Assembly: GCF_014844095.1 (NCBI RefSeq)
Contig: NZ_CP062163.1
Coordinates: 3,443,501 to 3,507,500 of the forward strand
Source of the DNA: Brevibacillus sp. JNUCC-41
GTDB lineage: Bacteria > Bacillota > Bacilli > Bacillales > DSM-1321
DNA: 64,000 nt
Direction: 5' to 3'
The position numbers and the translations under genes were made by a program. The notes beneath the pieces were generated by a model, which saw only the letters and a program-made list of their open reading frames with translations, did no database searches and was not told where the DNA came from. This document shows positions 47,867 through 58,031 of the stretch, piece by piece (position 1 is the first letter of the stretch; every line of letters starts with the position of its first letter).

Positions 47867-48528
47867 ATGAGTTCATGGAGTTTTTTAATAACAGTGATCC
47901 CACTAATGTCTCTACTTCCGTAAAACTTGTTCTCCTAATGACTGTCTTATCGCTGGCACCAAGCATATTAATCTTGATGACCTGTTTTACAAGAATCATC
48001 ATTGTCCTGAGCTTTGTGAGAACATCGCTAGCTACCCAGCAGATGCCGCCGAACCAGGTACTGGTCGGCCTGGCACTTTTCATGACATTCTTCATAATGG
48101 CACCGACTTTTCAGGAAGTGAATGAAAAGGCATTAACCCCGTTATTTAATGAAGAGATAGATTTAGAAGAGGCATATGTTCAGGCCTCGATACCATTTAA
48201 GGAATTCATGAGTGCCCATACAAGGCAAAAGGATCTGGCGTTATTCTTGGAGTATGCCAAGGTGGATAAGCCGGAAACGATACAGGACATACCCTTGACT
48301 GCCTTTGTACCAGCTTTTGCTATCAGTGAAATCAAAACGGCTTTTCAAATAGGTTTTATGATTTTCATACCATTTCTGGTTATCGATATGGTCGTTGCCA
48401 GTGTCCTGATGTCAATGGGGATGATGATGTTGCCGCCAGTCATGATTTCCCTGCCATTTAAAATCCTCCTTTTCATTCTTGTTGACGGATGGTATTTAGT
48501 AGTGAAGTCTTTATTACAGAGTTTTTAA
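47863..48528 (+). CDS. fliP: Flagellar export gate protein FliP
   Basis: FliP forms the core pentamer of the export gate. Four transmembrane segments are visible, with the signature FTRIIIVLSFVRTSLATQQMPPNQVLVGLALFMT (in pieces) and VPAFAISEIKTAFQIGFMIF with DMVVASVLMSMGMMMLPP after it. At 221 residues it matches B. subtilis. The N-terminus is not a cleaved signal peptide of the enteric type. It is coupled to fliZ by a four-base overlap. Confidence 0.96.
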   Translation: MNEFMEFFNNSDPTNVSTSVKLVLLMTVLSLAPSILILMTCFTRIIIVLSFVRTSLATQQMPPNQVLVGLALFMTFFIMAPTFQEVNEKALTPLFNEEIDLEEAYVQASIPFKEFMSAHTRQKDLALFLEYAKVDKPETIQDIPLTAFVPAFAISEIKTAFQIGFMIFIPFLVIDMVVASVLMSMGMMMLPPVMISLPFKILLFILVDGWYLVVKSLLQSF

Positions 48529-48542
48529 GCAGGTGAGAAAAA

Positions 48543-48812
48543 ATGAGTGCAGATTTTGTTATTGATATAGCAGAAAAAGGAATTTATATGGTATTGATTA
48601 TCGCTGGCCCATTGATGGTCATCGCTCTTATAGTAGGACTGCTAGTAAGCATCTTTCAGGCGACTACACAGATTCAGGAACAAACCTTGGCATTTGTTCC
48701 AAAAATCGTGGCAGTCTTATTGGGACTCATTTTATTGGCTCCATGGATGCTGAGCCACCTATTATCATACGCAAATGAAATATTCGGTAATCTGAATCGA
48801 TTTGTAGGGTAG
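48543..48812 (+). CDS. fliQ: Flagellar export gate protein FliQ
   Basis: FliQ wraps the FliP-FliR core. The 89-residue protein has two transmembrane hairpin helices (about 15-38 and 52-75) with the signature GLLVSIFQATTQIQEQTLAFVPKIVAV. The length is standard. It starts 14 bases after fliP with AGGTGAG as ribosome site and ends three bases before fliR. Confidence 0.96.
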   Translation: MSADFVIDIAEKGIYMVLIIAGPLMVIALIVGLLVSIFQATTQIQEQTLAFVPKIVAVLLGLILLAPWMLSHLLSYANEIFGNLNRFVG

Positions 48813-48815
48813 GAC

Positions 48816-49592
48816 ATGGAGGAACTATTTCCGCACTTTCCCGCCTTTTTATTAATTGTGGTACGGGTCACTACGTTTTTCGTGGCCATGCCGATTTTTT
48901 CTTACCGTTCAATACCGGTACAACATCGGGTAGGGCTTGGGATCTTCCTTGCCTGGATCATGTACTATACCATTGATGCCCCGGTTCTGGTATTGGATGT
49001 CACATTTTATTTATTGATCATAAAGGAAGCGCTGGTTGGGCTTTTCATCGGGTTTGCCGCTTATATGATTTTATCAGCCGTTCAAATCGCTGGAGGATTG
49101 ATTGATTTTCAAATGGGTTTTTCAATTGCGAATGTCATCGATCCCCAAACGGGGGCGCAAAGCCCGCTGATGGGACAATACCTATATACAATCGCTTTAT
49201 TATTTCTATTGAGTACGAACGGCCACCATTTGCTTTTGGATGGAATATTTTATAGTTACCAGTTCATCCCGATTGACCAATTATTTGTACCATTCGGAGA
49301 TCAAACACTAATAGAATATTTGGCCAAAGCTTTCAGCAAAGCTTTCATGATTGCTTTTCAAATGTCCATACCTGTAGTGGGAAGTATTTTCTTAGTGGAT
49401 GTCACGTTAGGGATCCTTGCCAGGACGGTCCCTCAATTAAATGTGTTCGTTGTCGGGATCCCAGTGAAAATCATTGCCGGCTTAGCGGTTATCATACTGG
49501 TAATGGGGATGATGATGACAGTTGTAACACAACTCTTCAATTTCTTGCTTTTGACCATGCGTCAACTAATGCAGTTGATTGGAGGCGTTTGA
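48816..49592 (+). CDS. fliR: Flagellar export gate protein FliR
   Basis: FliR is the single-copy gate subunit that completes the FliP ring. Its 258 residues contain about six transmembrane segments, with QIAGGLIDFQMGFSIANVIDPQTGAQSP and LLFLLSTNGHHLLLDGI as family blocks. ATG 48816 follows GTAGGACATGG-type sequence with weak ribosome-site strength, so coupling to fliQ is likely. The flhB ribosome site lies inside its last codons; flhB starts one base after its stop. Confidence 0.95.
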   Translation: MEELFPHFPAFLLIVVRVTTFFVAMPIFSYRSIPVQHRVGLGIFLAWIMYYTIDAPVLVLDVTFYLLIIKEALVGLFIGFAAYMILSAVQIAGGLIDFQMGFSIANVIDPQTGAQSPLMGQYLYTIALLFLLSTNGHHLLLDGIFYSYQFIPIDQLFVPFGDQTLIEYLAKAFSKAFMIAFQMSIPVVGSIFLVDVTLGILARTVPQLNVFVVGIPVKIIAGLAVIILVMGMMMTVVTQLFNFLLLTMRQLMQLIGGV

Positions 49593-49593
49593 T

Positions 49594-50676
49594 ATGGAGA
49601 GGTTTCAGCTGGATTTACAGTTTTTCGCTGGAGAGAAGACCGAAAAGGCGACTCCCAAAAAACGTCAGGATTCGAAGAAAAAAGGTCAGGTGGCAAAGAG
49701 TCAGGATGTAAATACCTCTGTGAATTTAATTGCAGTGTTTTCTGTGCTAATGCTTATGGGACCATACATGTATAATCATCTGCTCGGTCTAATGAAAGAA
49801 TATCTGCAACATTTTACCTTGACTGGATTCAGTGAGGAGAATATGCAAATTATCATGATTGAGGTTTTAAAGGAGATGGGCCTTATCCTGGGACCCGTTT
49901 TCGCAGCAGCGATAGTGGCTGGGATACTGGCTAATGTCATGCAAATCGGTTTTTTGTTTTCGACTGAATCCATTCAGTTCAAACTGGATAAATTGGATCC
50001 CATTAAAGGATTCAAACGTATTTTTTCAATGAGGGCCATCGTTGAATTATTGAAATCCATTCTTAAAATATCATTTGTTGGCTTTGTTGCCTTTTATGTA
50101 CTATGGCAGCGCATGGACGAGATTATGATTTTATCACAGATTTCTGTGGAAGAAGCGATGGCAACATTGGCGGATATTACGATTAAAGTAGGGTTTTATG
50201 CTGCCGTGGCTTTATTGTTCATTGCTCTATTAGACTATTTGTACCAAAAATATGACTTTGAAAAAAACATCCGGATGTCCAAACAGGATATTAAGGATGA
50301 GTATAAAAACTCCGAAGGGGACCCGCTCATCAAATCCAAGATAAAGCAAAAGCAAAGGCAGATGGCCGCACAAAGAATGATGCAGGAAATTCCCAATGCG
50401 GATGTCGTCATCACTAACCCGACGCATTTTGCTATTGCTTTAAAATATGATGAAGAAAAAGCTGAGGCTCCGTACGTAGTGGCAAAAGGCGTTGATTTTG
50501 TTGCTCAGAAAATTAAATTCATTGCTAAAGAAAACGATGTGGCCATGGTGGAAAATCGGCCTTTGGCCAGGTCATTATATGATCAAGCTGAATTAGGCCA
50601 GGCGATACCTGAAGAGTTCTTTAAGGCGGTCGCTGAAATACTGGCCTTTGTATATAAAACCAAAGGTAAACTGTAA
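49594..50676 (+). CDS. flhB: Flagellar export switch protein FlhB
   Basis: FlhB is the export gate component whose self-cleavage switches secretion from hook to filament. Four transmembrane segments lie between residues 40 and 215. The cytoplasmic domain has the autocleavage site Asn275-Pro276-Thr277-His278 in VVITNPTHFAIALKY. ATG 49594 follows GGAGG at spacing 8; TTG 49579 in fliR is rejected. At 360 residues it equals B. subtilis FlhB. Compare YlqH at 19742-20014, which resembles its last 85 residues. Confidence 0.96.
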   Translation: MERFQLDLQFFAGEKTEKATPKKRQDSKKKGQVAKSQDVNTSVNLIAVFSVLMLMGPYMYNHLLGLMKEYLQHFTLTGFSEENMQIIMIEVLKEMGLILGPVFAAAIVAGILANVMQIGFLFSTESIQFKLDKLDPIKGFKRIFSMRAIVELLKSILKISFVGFVAFYVLWQRMDEIMILSQISVEEAMATLADITIKVGFYAAVALLFIALLDYLYQKYDFEKNIRMSKQDIKDEYKNSEGDPLIKSKIKQKQRQMAAQRMMQEIPNADVVITNPTHFAIALKYDEEKAEAPYVVAKGVDFVAQKIKFIAKENDVAMVENRPLARSLYDQAELGQAIPEEFFKAVAEILAFVYKTKGKL

Positions 50677-50716
50677 AGAAGTAATAGGGTAACCCGCTAG
50701 TTAGGAGAGAAAAAAC

Positions 50717-52753
50717 ATGCGAGCAAGAGATTTAGTTGTTATATCAAGCGTCATCATGATCGTTACCATGTTGGTCATTCCATTGCCAACATGGTTGTTA
50801 AGTATTTTACTCCTTTTAAATATCTCTCTTGCGTTGCTGGTTCTATTGACTACGATGAATATGAAAGAACCTCTCGAATTTTCAATCTTTCCTTCCTTGC
50901 TCCTTTTACTGACATTGTTCAGGCTGGGGTTGAATGTTTCGACGACTCGTGCCATTTTGACCTATGGTGATGCTGGAGGAGTTGTAGAAACCTTTGGGTC
51001 GTTTGTAGTCGGCGGTAACGTGCTTGTAGGATTAGTTGTATTCATCATTTTGGTCATCATCAATTTCATCGTCATCACCAAAGGCTCCGAACGGGTCTCG
51101 GAGGTAGCGGCTAGGTTTACGCTGGATGCGATGCCAGGGAAACAGATGGCCATAGATGCAGATTTGAATGCTGGGATGATCTCCGAAAACGAAGCACGTG
51201 GCAGAAGGGAAAAAATCAGTAACGAAGCAGACTTTTATGGATCCATGGATGGAGCGAGTAAGTTTGTTAAAGGGGATGCCATAGCGGGCATCATCATTGT
51301 CATCATAAACTTGATTTTCGGTATGATTATTGGCGTCATGCAATTGGACATGAGCTTTGGAGAAGCAGCCGTCCATTTTTCCATGTTATCGGTTGGTGAC
51401 GGTATCGTGAGTCAGGTACCTGCTTTATTGATTTCTACAGCTACGGGTATTGTCGTAACCCGGGCAGCCTCGAATGGAAACCTCGGAGCGGATATTGTTG
51501 AACAGTTATTCCAATTTCCCAAAATGCTTTACCTGACAGCTGCAACCATTTTCCTTTTAGGTTTATTCACTCCCATTTCCGACCTATTCACGATTCCGAT
51601 CGCTGCTTTATTAGTCGTTGGAGGGTATACAATTTCAAGGATACCAAATCAGGACGAAAATGAAATACAAGAAATGGAAGAAGTATTGGAAACCGATGAA
51701 ATGAAAAGTCCAGAAAGCGTTGTTAACCTTTTAAGTGTCGACCCGATCGAATTTGAGTTTGGATATGGATTGATTCCGCTTGCGGATGCCAATCAAGGGG
51801 GAGACCTGCTGGACAGGGTCGTCATGATCCGCAGGCAGCTTGCAATTGAATTGGGACTCGTGATCCCTGTGGTCAGAATACGTGACAACATTCAGTTGAA
51901 TCCCAATGAATATCGGCTGAAGATTAAAGGAAGTGTCATGGCCAAGGGGGAATTGCTCCTAAATCATTTCTTGGCCATGAGTCCAGGGATGGAGGATGAT
52001 TCAATAGAAGGAATCGATACGATAGAACCGTCTTTCGGTTTACCGGCCAAGTGGATCACGGATGATATGAAAGAACATGCCGAGATGTTGGGTTATACAG
52101 TTGTGGACCCGCCAAGTGTTGTATCCACTCACTTGACGGAAGTGATAAAAGCCAATGCGCATGAATTATTGGGCAGGCAGGAAACGAAACAATTGATCGA
52201 TCATCTCCACGAATCGGCACCTATACTAGTAGAGGAAGTCACTCCGAACCCCTTGTCCATAGGAGATGTGCAAAAGGTATTGGGAAAATTATTGAAGGAA
52301 AAAGTTTCAATAAGGAACTTACCGATCATTTTCGAAACACTTGCTGATTATGGCAAGTTATCGACTGATACAGATTTGCTTACTGAATATGTAAGGCAGA
52401 ATTTAGCCAGGCAAATAACGAATTCTTTTCTTTCGGATGAAAATAGAATTAAAGTCATAACATTATCAGGGAAAGTGGAAAAGACCATCGCGGATAGTGT
52501 ACAGCAAACCGAACATGGTAATTTTTTATCATTGGATCCAACTATATCACAATCCATATTGGAGGCAATTGCAGCCAAATTGGAAGAGCTGACCCTAATG
52601 GATCACCAACCGATCTTACTCTGTTCTCCAGCAGTAAGGATGTATGCCCGGCAATTAACTGAACGATATTTTCCTAATGTACCGATTCTTTCATACAATG
52701 AACTCGAATCGAATGTAGAAGTACAAAGTGTAGGGGTGGTGAATTTCGATTGA
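50717..52753 (+). CDS. flhA: Flagellar export gate protein FlhA
   Basis: FlhA forms the nonameric export gate and binds chaperone-substrate pairs. Its N-terminal half has about eight transmembrane segments with the FHIPEP block TLFRLGLNVSTTRAIL, and a cytoplasmic loop with RFTLDAMPGKQMAIDADLNAG. The C-terminal cytoplasmic domain begins near residue 330 (SVDPIEFEFGYGLIPLAD) and ends with the NELESNVEVQSVGVV strand. At 678 residues it is full length. ATG 50717 follows TTAGGAGAG. The stop overlaps the flhF TTG. Confidence 0.97.
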   Translation: MRARDLVVISSVIMIVTMLVIPLPTWLLSILLLLNISLALLVLLTTMNMKEPLEFSIFPSLLLLLTLFRLGLNVSTTRAILTYGDAGGVVETFGSFVVGGNVLVGLVVFIILVIINFIVITKGSERVSEVAARFTLDAMPGKQMAIDADLNAGMISENEARGRREKISNEADFYGSMDGASKFVKGDAIAGIIIVIINLIFGMIIGVMQLDMSFGEAAVHFSMLSVGDGIVSQVPALLISTATGIVVTRAASNGNLGADIVEQLFQFPKMLYLTAATIFLLGLFTPISDLFTIPIAALLVVGGYTISRIPNQDENEIQEMEEVLETDEMKSPESVVNLLSVDPIEFEFGYGLIPLADANQGGDLLDRVVMIRRQLAIELGLVIPVVRIRDNIQLNPNEYRLKIKGSVMAKGELLLNHFLAMSPGMEDDSIEGIDTIEPSFGLPAKWITDDMKEHAEMLGYTVVDPPSVVSTHLTEVIKANAHELLGRQETKQLIDHLHESAPILVEEVTPNPLSIGDVQKVLGKLLKEKVSIRNLPIIFETLADYGKLSTDTDLLTEYVRQNLARQITNSFLSDENRIKVITLSGKVEKTIADSVQQTEHGNFLSLDPTISQSILEAIAAKLEELTLMDHQPILLCSPAVRMYARQLTERYFPNVPILSYNELESNVEVQSVGVVNFD

Positions 52754-53907
52754 AGGTAAAGAAATATTTGGCACCATCAATGAACGAGGCAATGAAGCGA
52801 ATAAGGGAGGAACTAGGCAGTGATGCGGTAATCTTAAGTTCAAAGGCTGTATATACTGGTGGTTTCTTAGGATTATTCAAAAAGAGGAATATTGAAGTCA
52901 TTGCAGCCATAGACCCCGTGTCACAGCCTGTCCAAACCGTAACCAAACAAAAATCGAAGAAGTTGCCATCAAAGCTGGAAGTGGCAAGTCATGCCCATGA
53001 GCCTAATGAAGGCAATAGGGAAAGTGCTGACTTAGTAAAAGAGATCGAAGGTTTGAAAGATATGATAAAGAGTTTGCAAACCTATTCACTTGATAGAAAA
53101 TATCCGGCGAAACTGCAGAAAATCCATGAATACCTAACTGAGCAGGAAGTGGATATATCACTTCGGTGCCAAATCATGGATGAACTGCTTGAAAAATGGT
53201 TCGTTTTTAAACAGCAATCCACTGATGAAGAGGTTCAAGTTTGGTTGGAAGAAGCCATGTTCGCGATTTTGGAAAAGGCCGAAAATGGAAAAAACGGGCT
53301 GCAAAAAAAGTATATTAATATTGTTGGTCCAACAGGTGTGGGAAAGACAACGACCTTGGCAAAAATAGCTGCGGAAACCATGTTGAAGCATGATAAAAAG
53401 GTGGCTTTCATTACGACGGATACGTACAGGATCGCTGCAATAGATCAACTTAAGACATATGCCAAGATTCTAAACGTTCCCATTGAAGTCGCTTATAACC
53501 TGGAAGACTTCAAAAGAGCGGCTGAACGCTTCTCCCATTACGATTATGTTTTTATTGATACGGCAGGAAGGAATTTCCGTAACCCGCAATATGTTAAGGA
53601 TCTTAATGAAATCATCCATTTTACTGATGAGATGGAAACCTACTTAGTGTTGTCATTGACTTCTAAACAAAAGGATATGGAAGATATTTACCGACAGTTT
53701 GCTAGCATACCGATTAAACAGGTGATTTTTACAAAAGCGGACGAAACCTCCACTTTCGGACCGATTTTTAATTTTATACACACTCATAAATTGGGAGCGG
53801 CCTATATAACAGATGGACAGAATGTGCCAGACGATATTGAAATAGCTACATCATCACAGCTATTGAAAATGGCTATCGGGGCTAAAAAATATGAAAGATC
53901 AAGCTGA
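52750..53907 (+). CDS. flhF: SRP-type GTPase FlhF
   Basis: FlhF is the third SRP GTPase; with FlhG it sets flagellar position and number. The N-terminal B domain opens MKVKKYLAPSMNEAMKRIREELGSDAVILSSK. The NG domain has [17 protein letters not shown] near residue 197, DTYRIAAIDQLKTYA, DTAGRNFRN and TKADETSTFG. The start is TTG 52750, overlapping the flhA stop, with AGGGGTGGTG as ribosome site. Its 385 residues compare with 366 in B. subtilis. It overlaps flhG by 17 bases. Confidence 0.95.
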   Translation: MKVKKYLAPSMNEAMKRIREELGSDAVILSSKAVYTGGFLGLFKKRNIEVIAAIDPVSQPVQTVTKQKSKKLPSKLEVASHAHEPNEGNRESADLVKEIEGLKDMIKSLQTYSLDRKYPAKLQKIHEYLTEQEVDISLRCQIMDELLEKWFVFKQQSTDEEVQVWLEEAMFAILEKAENGKNGLQKKYINIVGPTGVGKTTTLAKIAAETMLKHDKKVAFITTDTYRIAAIDQLKTYAKILNVPIEVAYNLEDFKRAAERFSHYDYVFIDTAGRNFRNPQYVKDLNEIIHFTDEMETYLVLSLTSKQKDMEDIYRQFASIPIKQVIFTKADETSTFGPIFNFIHTHKLGAAYITDGQNVPDDIEIATSSQLLKMAIGAKKYERSS

Positions 53908-54757
53908 GAATTTACGAAAAAGATTGGAAGCCCGCCAAAATAAGACAATGGCCAAAACGATTGCCGTTTTAAGCGGTAAAGGTGGAGTGGGAAAATCAAA
54001 CTTTACTTTGAATTTTTCCATTGCCTTATCCCAAAGAGGCAAAAAGGTACTGTTGTTCGACATGGATATCGGTATGGGGAATATTGATATTTTGATAGGT
54101 GAACACTCTCCCTGCAGTATTATTGATTTTTTTGAAAAAGATTGTAGTTTGAAGGATATCATCATGTCAGGACCGGGAAATATTTCAATCATTACAGGTG
54201 GGACAGGGTTGACGGATCTCTTTTCACTTGATGAAGATCATTATACCCGTTTTAATGAAGAATTCAGTTTATTGTTGGCGAATTACGATTATATATTATT
54301 TGATATGGGAGCAGGCATCACTAAGGATTCCATGAAATTCCTGTTATGTGTGGATGAATTAGTCGTTATCACGACGCCGGAACCAACTTCTATCATGGAT
54401 GCTTACTCCGCAATGAAATATATCCATTCAGTAAATAAAGAGATTCCATTGTTCCTAGTTTGCAATCGGGTTTTCACGAGTAAGGACGGCAAAGAAACGA
54501 TTAAGCGGCTCCAAAATGCACTAGTGAAATTTTTGGGGCTGGAAACTGTAGCTCTAGGGTACTTGCCAGATGATAGAACCGTACCTAAATCTGTTACCAA
54601 ACAAATGCCCTTTCTCCTTTTCGATTCTGAAGCCGATGTATCGAAAGCCATTTTGGACATTGCTTCAAGATATGCAAATCATTCATTTGGGGAAGAATTG
54701 ACTTTGCAAAAAAGTCATTTCCTCCAAAATATGAAGAGATATTTTTTTGGAAAGTAG
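53891..54757 (+). CDS. flhG: MinD-like ATPase FlhG
   Basis: FlhG activates the FlhF GTPase and limits flagellar number. The N-terminal DQAENLRKRLE motif is the FlhF-activating peptide. The deviant Walker A is GKGGVGKSNFTLNF near residues 30-43, followed by VLLFDMDIGMGNIDILIG. It ends with an amphipathic helix SHFLQNMKRYFFGK, the expected membrane-targeting sequence. At 288 residues it is near B. subtilis YlxH (298). It overlaps flhF by 17 bases. Confidence 0.95.
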   Translation: MKDQAENLRKRLEARQNKTMAKTIAVLSGKGGVGKSNFTLNFSIALSQRGKKVLLFDMDIGMGNIDILIGEHSPCSIIDFFEKDCSLKDIIMSGPGNISIITGGTGLTDLFSLDEDHYTRFNEEFSLLLANYDYILFDMGAGITKDSMKFLLCVDELVVITTPEPTSIMDAYSAMKYIHSVNKEIPLFLVCNRVFTSKDGKETIKRLQNALVKFLGLETVALGYLPDDRTVPKSVTKQMPFLLFDSEADVSKAILDIASRYANHSFGEELTLQKSHFLQNMKRYFFGK

Positions 54758-54767
54758 GTCTCCTTAT

Positions 54768-55865
54768 ATGGGTAAAGTAAAAGTGCTGATAGTGGACGAT
54801 TCTGCGTTTATGAGAAAGTTAATTTCAGAGTTTTTAGCAGAAGATAGCAGGGTGGAAGTCATCGGGACTGCCAGGAATGGAAGAGATGCCATTGACAAAA
54901 TAAAGGCTTTAAAACCCGATGTCGTGACTTTGGATGTGGAAATGCCGATAATGGACGGCTTGGAAGCATTAAACCGGATTATGAATGAATGTCCGACCGC
55001 TGTAGTCATGTTATCAAGCACCACGAAAAAAGGAACGGAAAATACATTTGCCGCCATGAACAGTGGAGCCTTTGACTTTGTGGCTAAGCCTTCGGGAGCC
55101 ATTTCATTGGATTTACATAAAATCAAGAAAGAACTCCAAGAAAAAGTTATGGCTGCCAGCAGGGCAAATGTTCACAAACTAGAAAAACATGCGAAAAATA
55201 TTGAAAGAAGCCCATCCGTTTGGGGAAAATATAGTAAAATAGATTCAATACAAATACCTAAAAGCGAAAAAAATATAAAAAAATGGTCCTATGGATATAA
55301 AAAGATAATCGTTATCGGCACATCAACAGGAGGCCCGAGAGCGCTGCAGACAGTCTTGACAGGACTCCCAGAAGAAATTGATGCACCCATACTCATTGTC
55401 CAGCATATGCCCCCCGGTTTCACAAAATCCTTGGCAACACGCCTGAATTCATTATGCAAGATTAAAGTGAAGGAAGCTGAAGAGGGAGAACTGATTCAAA
55501 AAGGTATCGCCTACATCGCACCTGGAGGTTTTCACTTGAAAGTGAAGAAGGTCGGGATGAGCTGGGCAATCCATTTGGATCAATCCGAAGTGCGTCATGG
55601 ACATCGCCCGTCGGTTGATGTGCTATTTGAATCGGTAAGTGAAATGAATGATTCTGCGAAAATAGCCGTTATCATGACCGGGATGGGAAAGGACGGGGCG
55701 AGAGGGCTTACAAATCTTAAACAAAAGGGTCCTTTAAAAGCGATAGCCGAATCACAGGAGACATCAATCGTTTTTGGTATGCCTAAAGCGGCAATCAATA
55801 CCAAGTTAATAGATAGCGTAGAGGATGTAGAAGAAATAGCTAAAGCGATAATAAGCTATTGTTAA
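54768..55865 (+). CDS. cheB: Chemotaxis methylesterase CheB
   Basis: CheB is a receptor methylesterase and glutamine amidase activated by CheA. The receiver domain has VDDSAFMRKL with Asp10-Asp11 and the phosphorylation site Asp56 in TLDVEMPIMDG. After a linker of about 50 residues comes the catalytic domain, with the active serine in IGTSTGGPRAL, histidine in VQHMPPGFTKS and aspartate in VIMTGMGKDGARG. ATG 54768 is chosen over the upstream frame (54747), which lies inside flhG. The product has 365 residues; AGTAGG is a weak ribosome site. Confidence 0.95.
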   Translation: MGKVKVLIVDDSAFMRKLISEFLAEDSRVEVIGTARNGRDAIDKIKALKPDVVTLDVEMPIMDGLEALNRIMNECPTAVVMLSSTTKKGTENTFAAMNSGAFDFVAKPSGAISLDLHKIKKELQEKVMAASRANVHKLEKHAKNIERSPSVWGKYSKIDSIQIPKSEKNIKKWSYGYKKIIVIGTSTGGPRALQTVLTGLPEEIDAPILIVQHMPPGFTKSLATRLNSLCKIKVKEAEEGELIQKGIAYIAPGGFHLKVKKVGMSWAIHLDQSEVRHGHRPSVDVLFESVSEMNDSAKIAVIMTGMGKDGARGLTNLKQKGPLKAIAESQETSIVFGMPKAAINTKLIDSVEDVEEIAKAIISYC

Positions 55866-55886
55866 CACGTGGAGGTGTGAGATTGT

Positions 55887-57929
55887 ATGGATATGAATCA
55901 ATATTTAGAGGTATTTATAGAGGAAAGTAAAGAACATCTTCAAACGTGCAGCGAACAGTTGCTGGTACTCGAAAAGAACCCGGAAGACCTCTCGATCGTA
56001 AACGAAATCTTTCGTTCCGCCCATACCTTAAAAGGGATGTCGGCAACTATGGGGTATGAGGATCTAGCCAACTTAACTCATAAAATGGAGAATGTGCTGG
56101 ATGCGATCCGAAACAGCCAAATCGCCCTTTCGCCTGAATTGTTTGATGTGATATTTTTAGCGGTTGATCATTTAGAAGCAATGGTCATGTCCATTGCTGA
56201 AGGTGGAGATGGAAAAAGAAATGTGAAGGATGTTGTCCATCAGCTGGAAATGATTGAAAAAGGGGAGTCGCCCTTTTCTTCCACCAATGCAGAGATTGCA
56301 GCAGCTTCTGCCGTCCTGGAAAAGAAGGAAATGATTGCGGGAGAGTATGATGAATTTGAATGGACAGTACTTCAACAGTCAAAGGATCAGGGGTTTAACA
56401 GCTTCGAAATTTCGATAGGGTTGCGTGAGGACTGTCTTTTAAAAGCTGCCCGTGTGTTTATGGTTTTCGAAGTGCTTGAAAAGTCAGGTGAAGTAATCAA
56501 GTCCCACCCACCCGTCGAACTTTTGGAAGAAGAGCAATTCGATCAGCAATTTACAGTCACGATGGTAACAACAGAATCGGGTGAAGAGATAAAGAAAAAA
56601 ATCATGAAGGTTACCGAAGTGGATCAAGTTGTTGTAAATGCAATTGATCTAGAATGCGTGCGGCATGAAGCTAAATCTAACGAGGATAATGTTACTGAAA
56701 TTCTAAAACAAGAGTCAAATGATGCCTTGCTACCAACTGATAACGATGATAAGAAAAAACAGACTCCCGTCAAGCCGGCATCAAGCAAGACCATTCGGGT
56801 GAACATTGAGCGGCTTGATATATTAATGAATTTATTCGAGGAACTAGTAATCGATAGAGGCAGACTTGATCAAATTTCCAGTGATTTGGATAATCAAGAA
56901 TTGCATGAAACAGTAGAAAGAATGTCCCGTATAACAAGTGATTTACAAACAATCGTATTGAACATGCGGATGGTGCCCGTGGAAACTGTATTCAATCGTT
57001 TTCCTAAAATGGTTCGTCAATTGGCAAGGGATTTAAACAAGAAAGTCAATTTGGAAATCAACGGTGCCGAAACGGAACTTGATCGTACAGTCATTGATGA
57101 AATCGGTGATCCACTCGTCCATTTAATAAGAAACGCCATGGATCATGGAATTGAAACAACTGAAGAACGTTTGGCTAAAGGAAAGAATGAAGAAGGTAAA
57201 ATCCTCTTAAAAGCATATCACAGCGGTAATCATGTTTTCATTGAAATCGAGGATGACGGCGCAGGCATCAATAAAGATCGAGTCTTGAACAAGGCCCTAT
57301 CCAATGGGATATTAACTAAGGAAACTGCCGCCACCCTAACGGATAAGCAAATCTATGAATTGATATTCGCTTCTGGTTTTTCAACAGCGGAAACCATTTC
57401 AGATGTATCGGGACGGGGTGTGGGGCTCGATGTGGTTAAAAATACTATTGAGTCCCTCGGTGGAACTGTCACAATCGATTCCAAAGAGAATGAAGGATCC
57501 ATCTTCCTTATTCAACTTCCGCTTACATTGTCCATTATTTCTGTCATGCTGGTTGAAATCCAAAACGAAAAATATGCCATACCGCTTTCTTCCATTATTG
57601 AAACAGCAATAATAAAAAGAGCAGATATCATGAATGCCCATAATCAACAAGTTATTGACTACAGGGGAAAGGTTCTACCGCTTCTGTTCTTGAAAGATAT
57701 ATTCGAAGTTCCTATCAGTCAGGAAGAAGAAGAGTCCCTCTCTGTGGTCATTGTAAGAAAAGGTGATAAATTAGCAGGATTAGTCGTTGATTCATTTATC
57801 GGGCAGCTGGAAATCGTTCTGAAGTCATTAGGTAATTATTTAACTAGTGCATTTGCAATTTCCGGGGCAACGATACTTGGTGATGGGCAAGTTGCTTTAA
57901 TCATAGATTGCAACACATTGATTCATTGA
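55887..57929 (+). CDS. cheA: Chemotaxis histidine kinase CheA
   Basis: CheA phosphorylates CheY and CheB under receptor control. Domains in order: P1 with phospho-His46 in RSAHTLKGMSA; P2 CheY-binding region near 155-255; P3 dimerisation near 305-360 (IRVNIERLDILMNLFEELVIDRG); P4 ATPase with HLIRNAMDHGIE, DDGAGIN and GRGVGLDVVK; P5 CheW-like at about 545-680. At 680 residues it is close to B. subtilis (672). ATG 55887 lies 9 bases after GGAGGTG and gives MDMNQYLEVF as in other Bacillus. Confidence 0.97.
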   Translation: MDMNQYLEVFIEESKEHLQTCSEQLLVLEKNPEDLSIVNEIFRSAHTLKGMSATMGYEDLANLTHKMENVLDAIRNSQIALSPELFDVIFLAVDHLEAMVMSIAEGGDGKRNVKDVVHQLEMIEKGESPFSSTNAEIAAASAVLEKKEMIAGEYDEFEWTVLQQSKDQGFNSFEISIGLREDCLLKAARVFMVFEVLEKSGEVIKSHPPVELLEEEQFDQQFTVTMVTTESGEEIKKKIMKVTEVDQVVVNAIDLECVRHEAKSNEDNVTEILKQESNDALLPTDNDDKKKQTPVKPASSKTIRVNIERLDILMNLFEELVIDRGRLDQISSDLDNQELHETVERMSRITSDLQTIVLNMRMVPVETVFNRFPKMVRQLARDLNKKVNLEINGAETELDRTVIDEIGDPLVHLIRNAMDHGIETTEERLAKGKNEEGKILLKAYHSGNHVFIEIEDDGAGINKDRVLNKALSNGILTKETAATLTDKQIYELIFASGFSTAETISDVSGRGVGLDVVKNTIESLGGTVTIDSKENEGSIFLIQLPLTLSIISVMLVEIQNEKYAIPLSSIIETAIIKRADIMNAHNQQVIDYRGKVLPLLFLKDIFEVPISQEEEESLSVVIVRKGDKLAGLVVDSFIGQLEIVLKSLGNYLTSAFAISGATILGDGQVALIIDCNTLIH

Positions 57930-58031
57930 ATGATAGATAAATGGGGCAGGGTAATGGGGCGTTAGTTCGACCGTGCCGATGCGTATCAAGGCTTTACAAT
58001 CATCATGTGTTTTTTAAAAGGAGGGGAATAG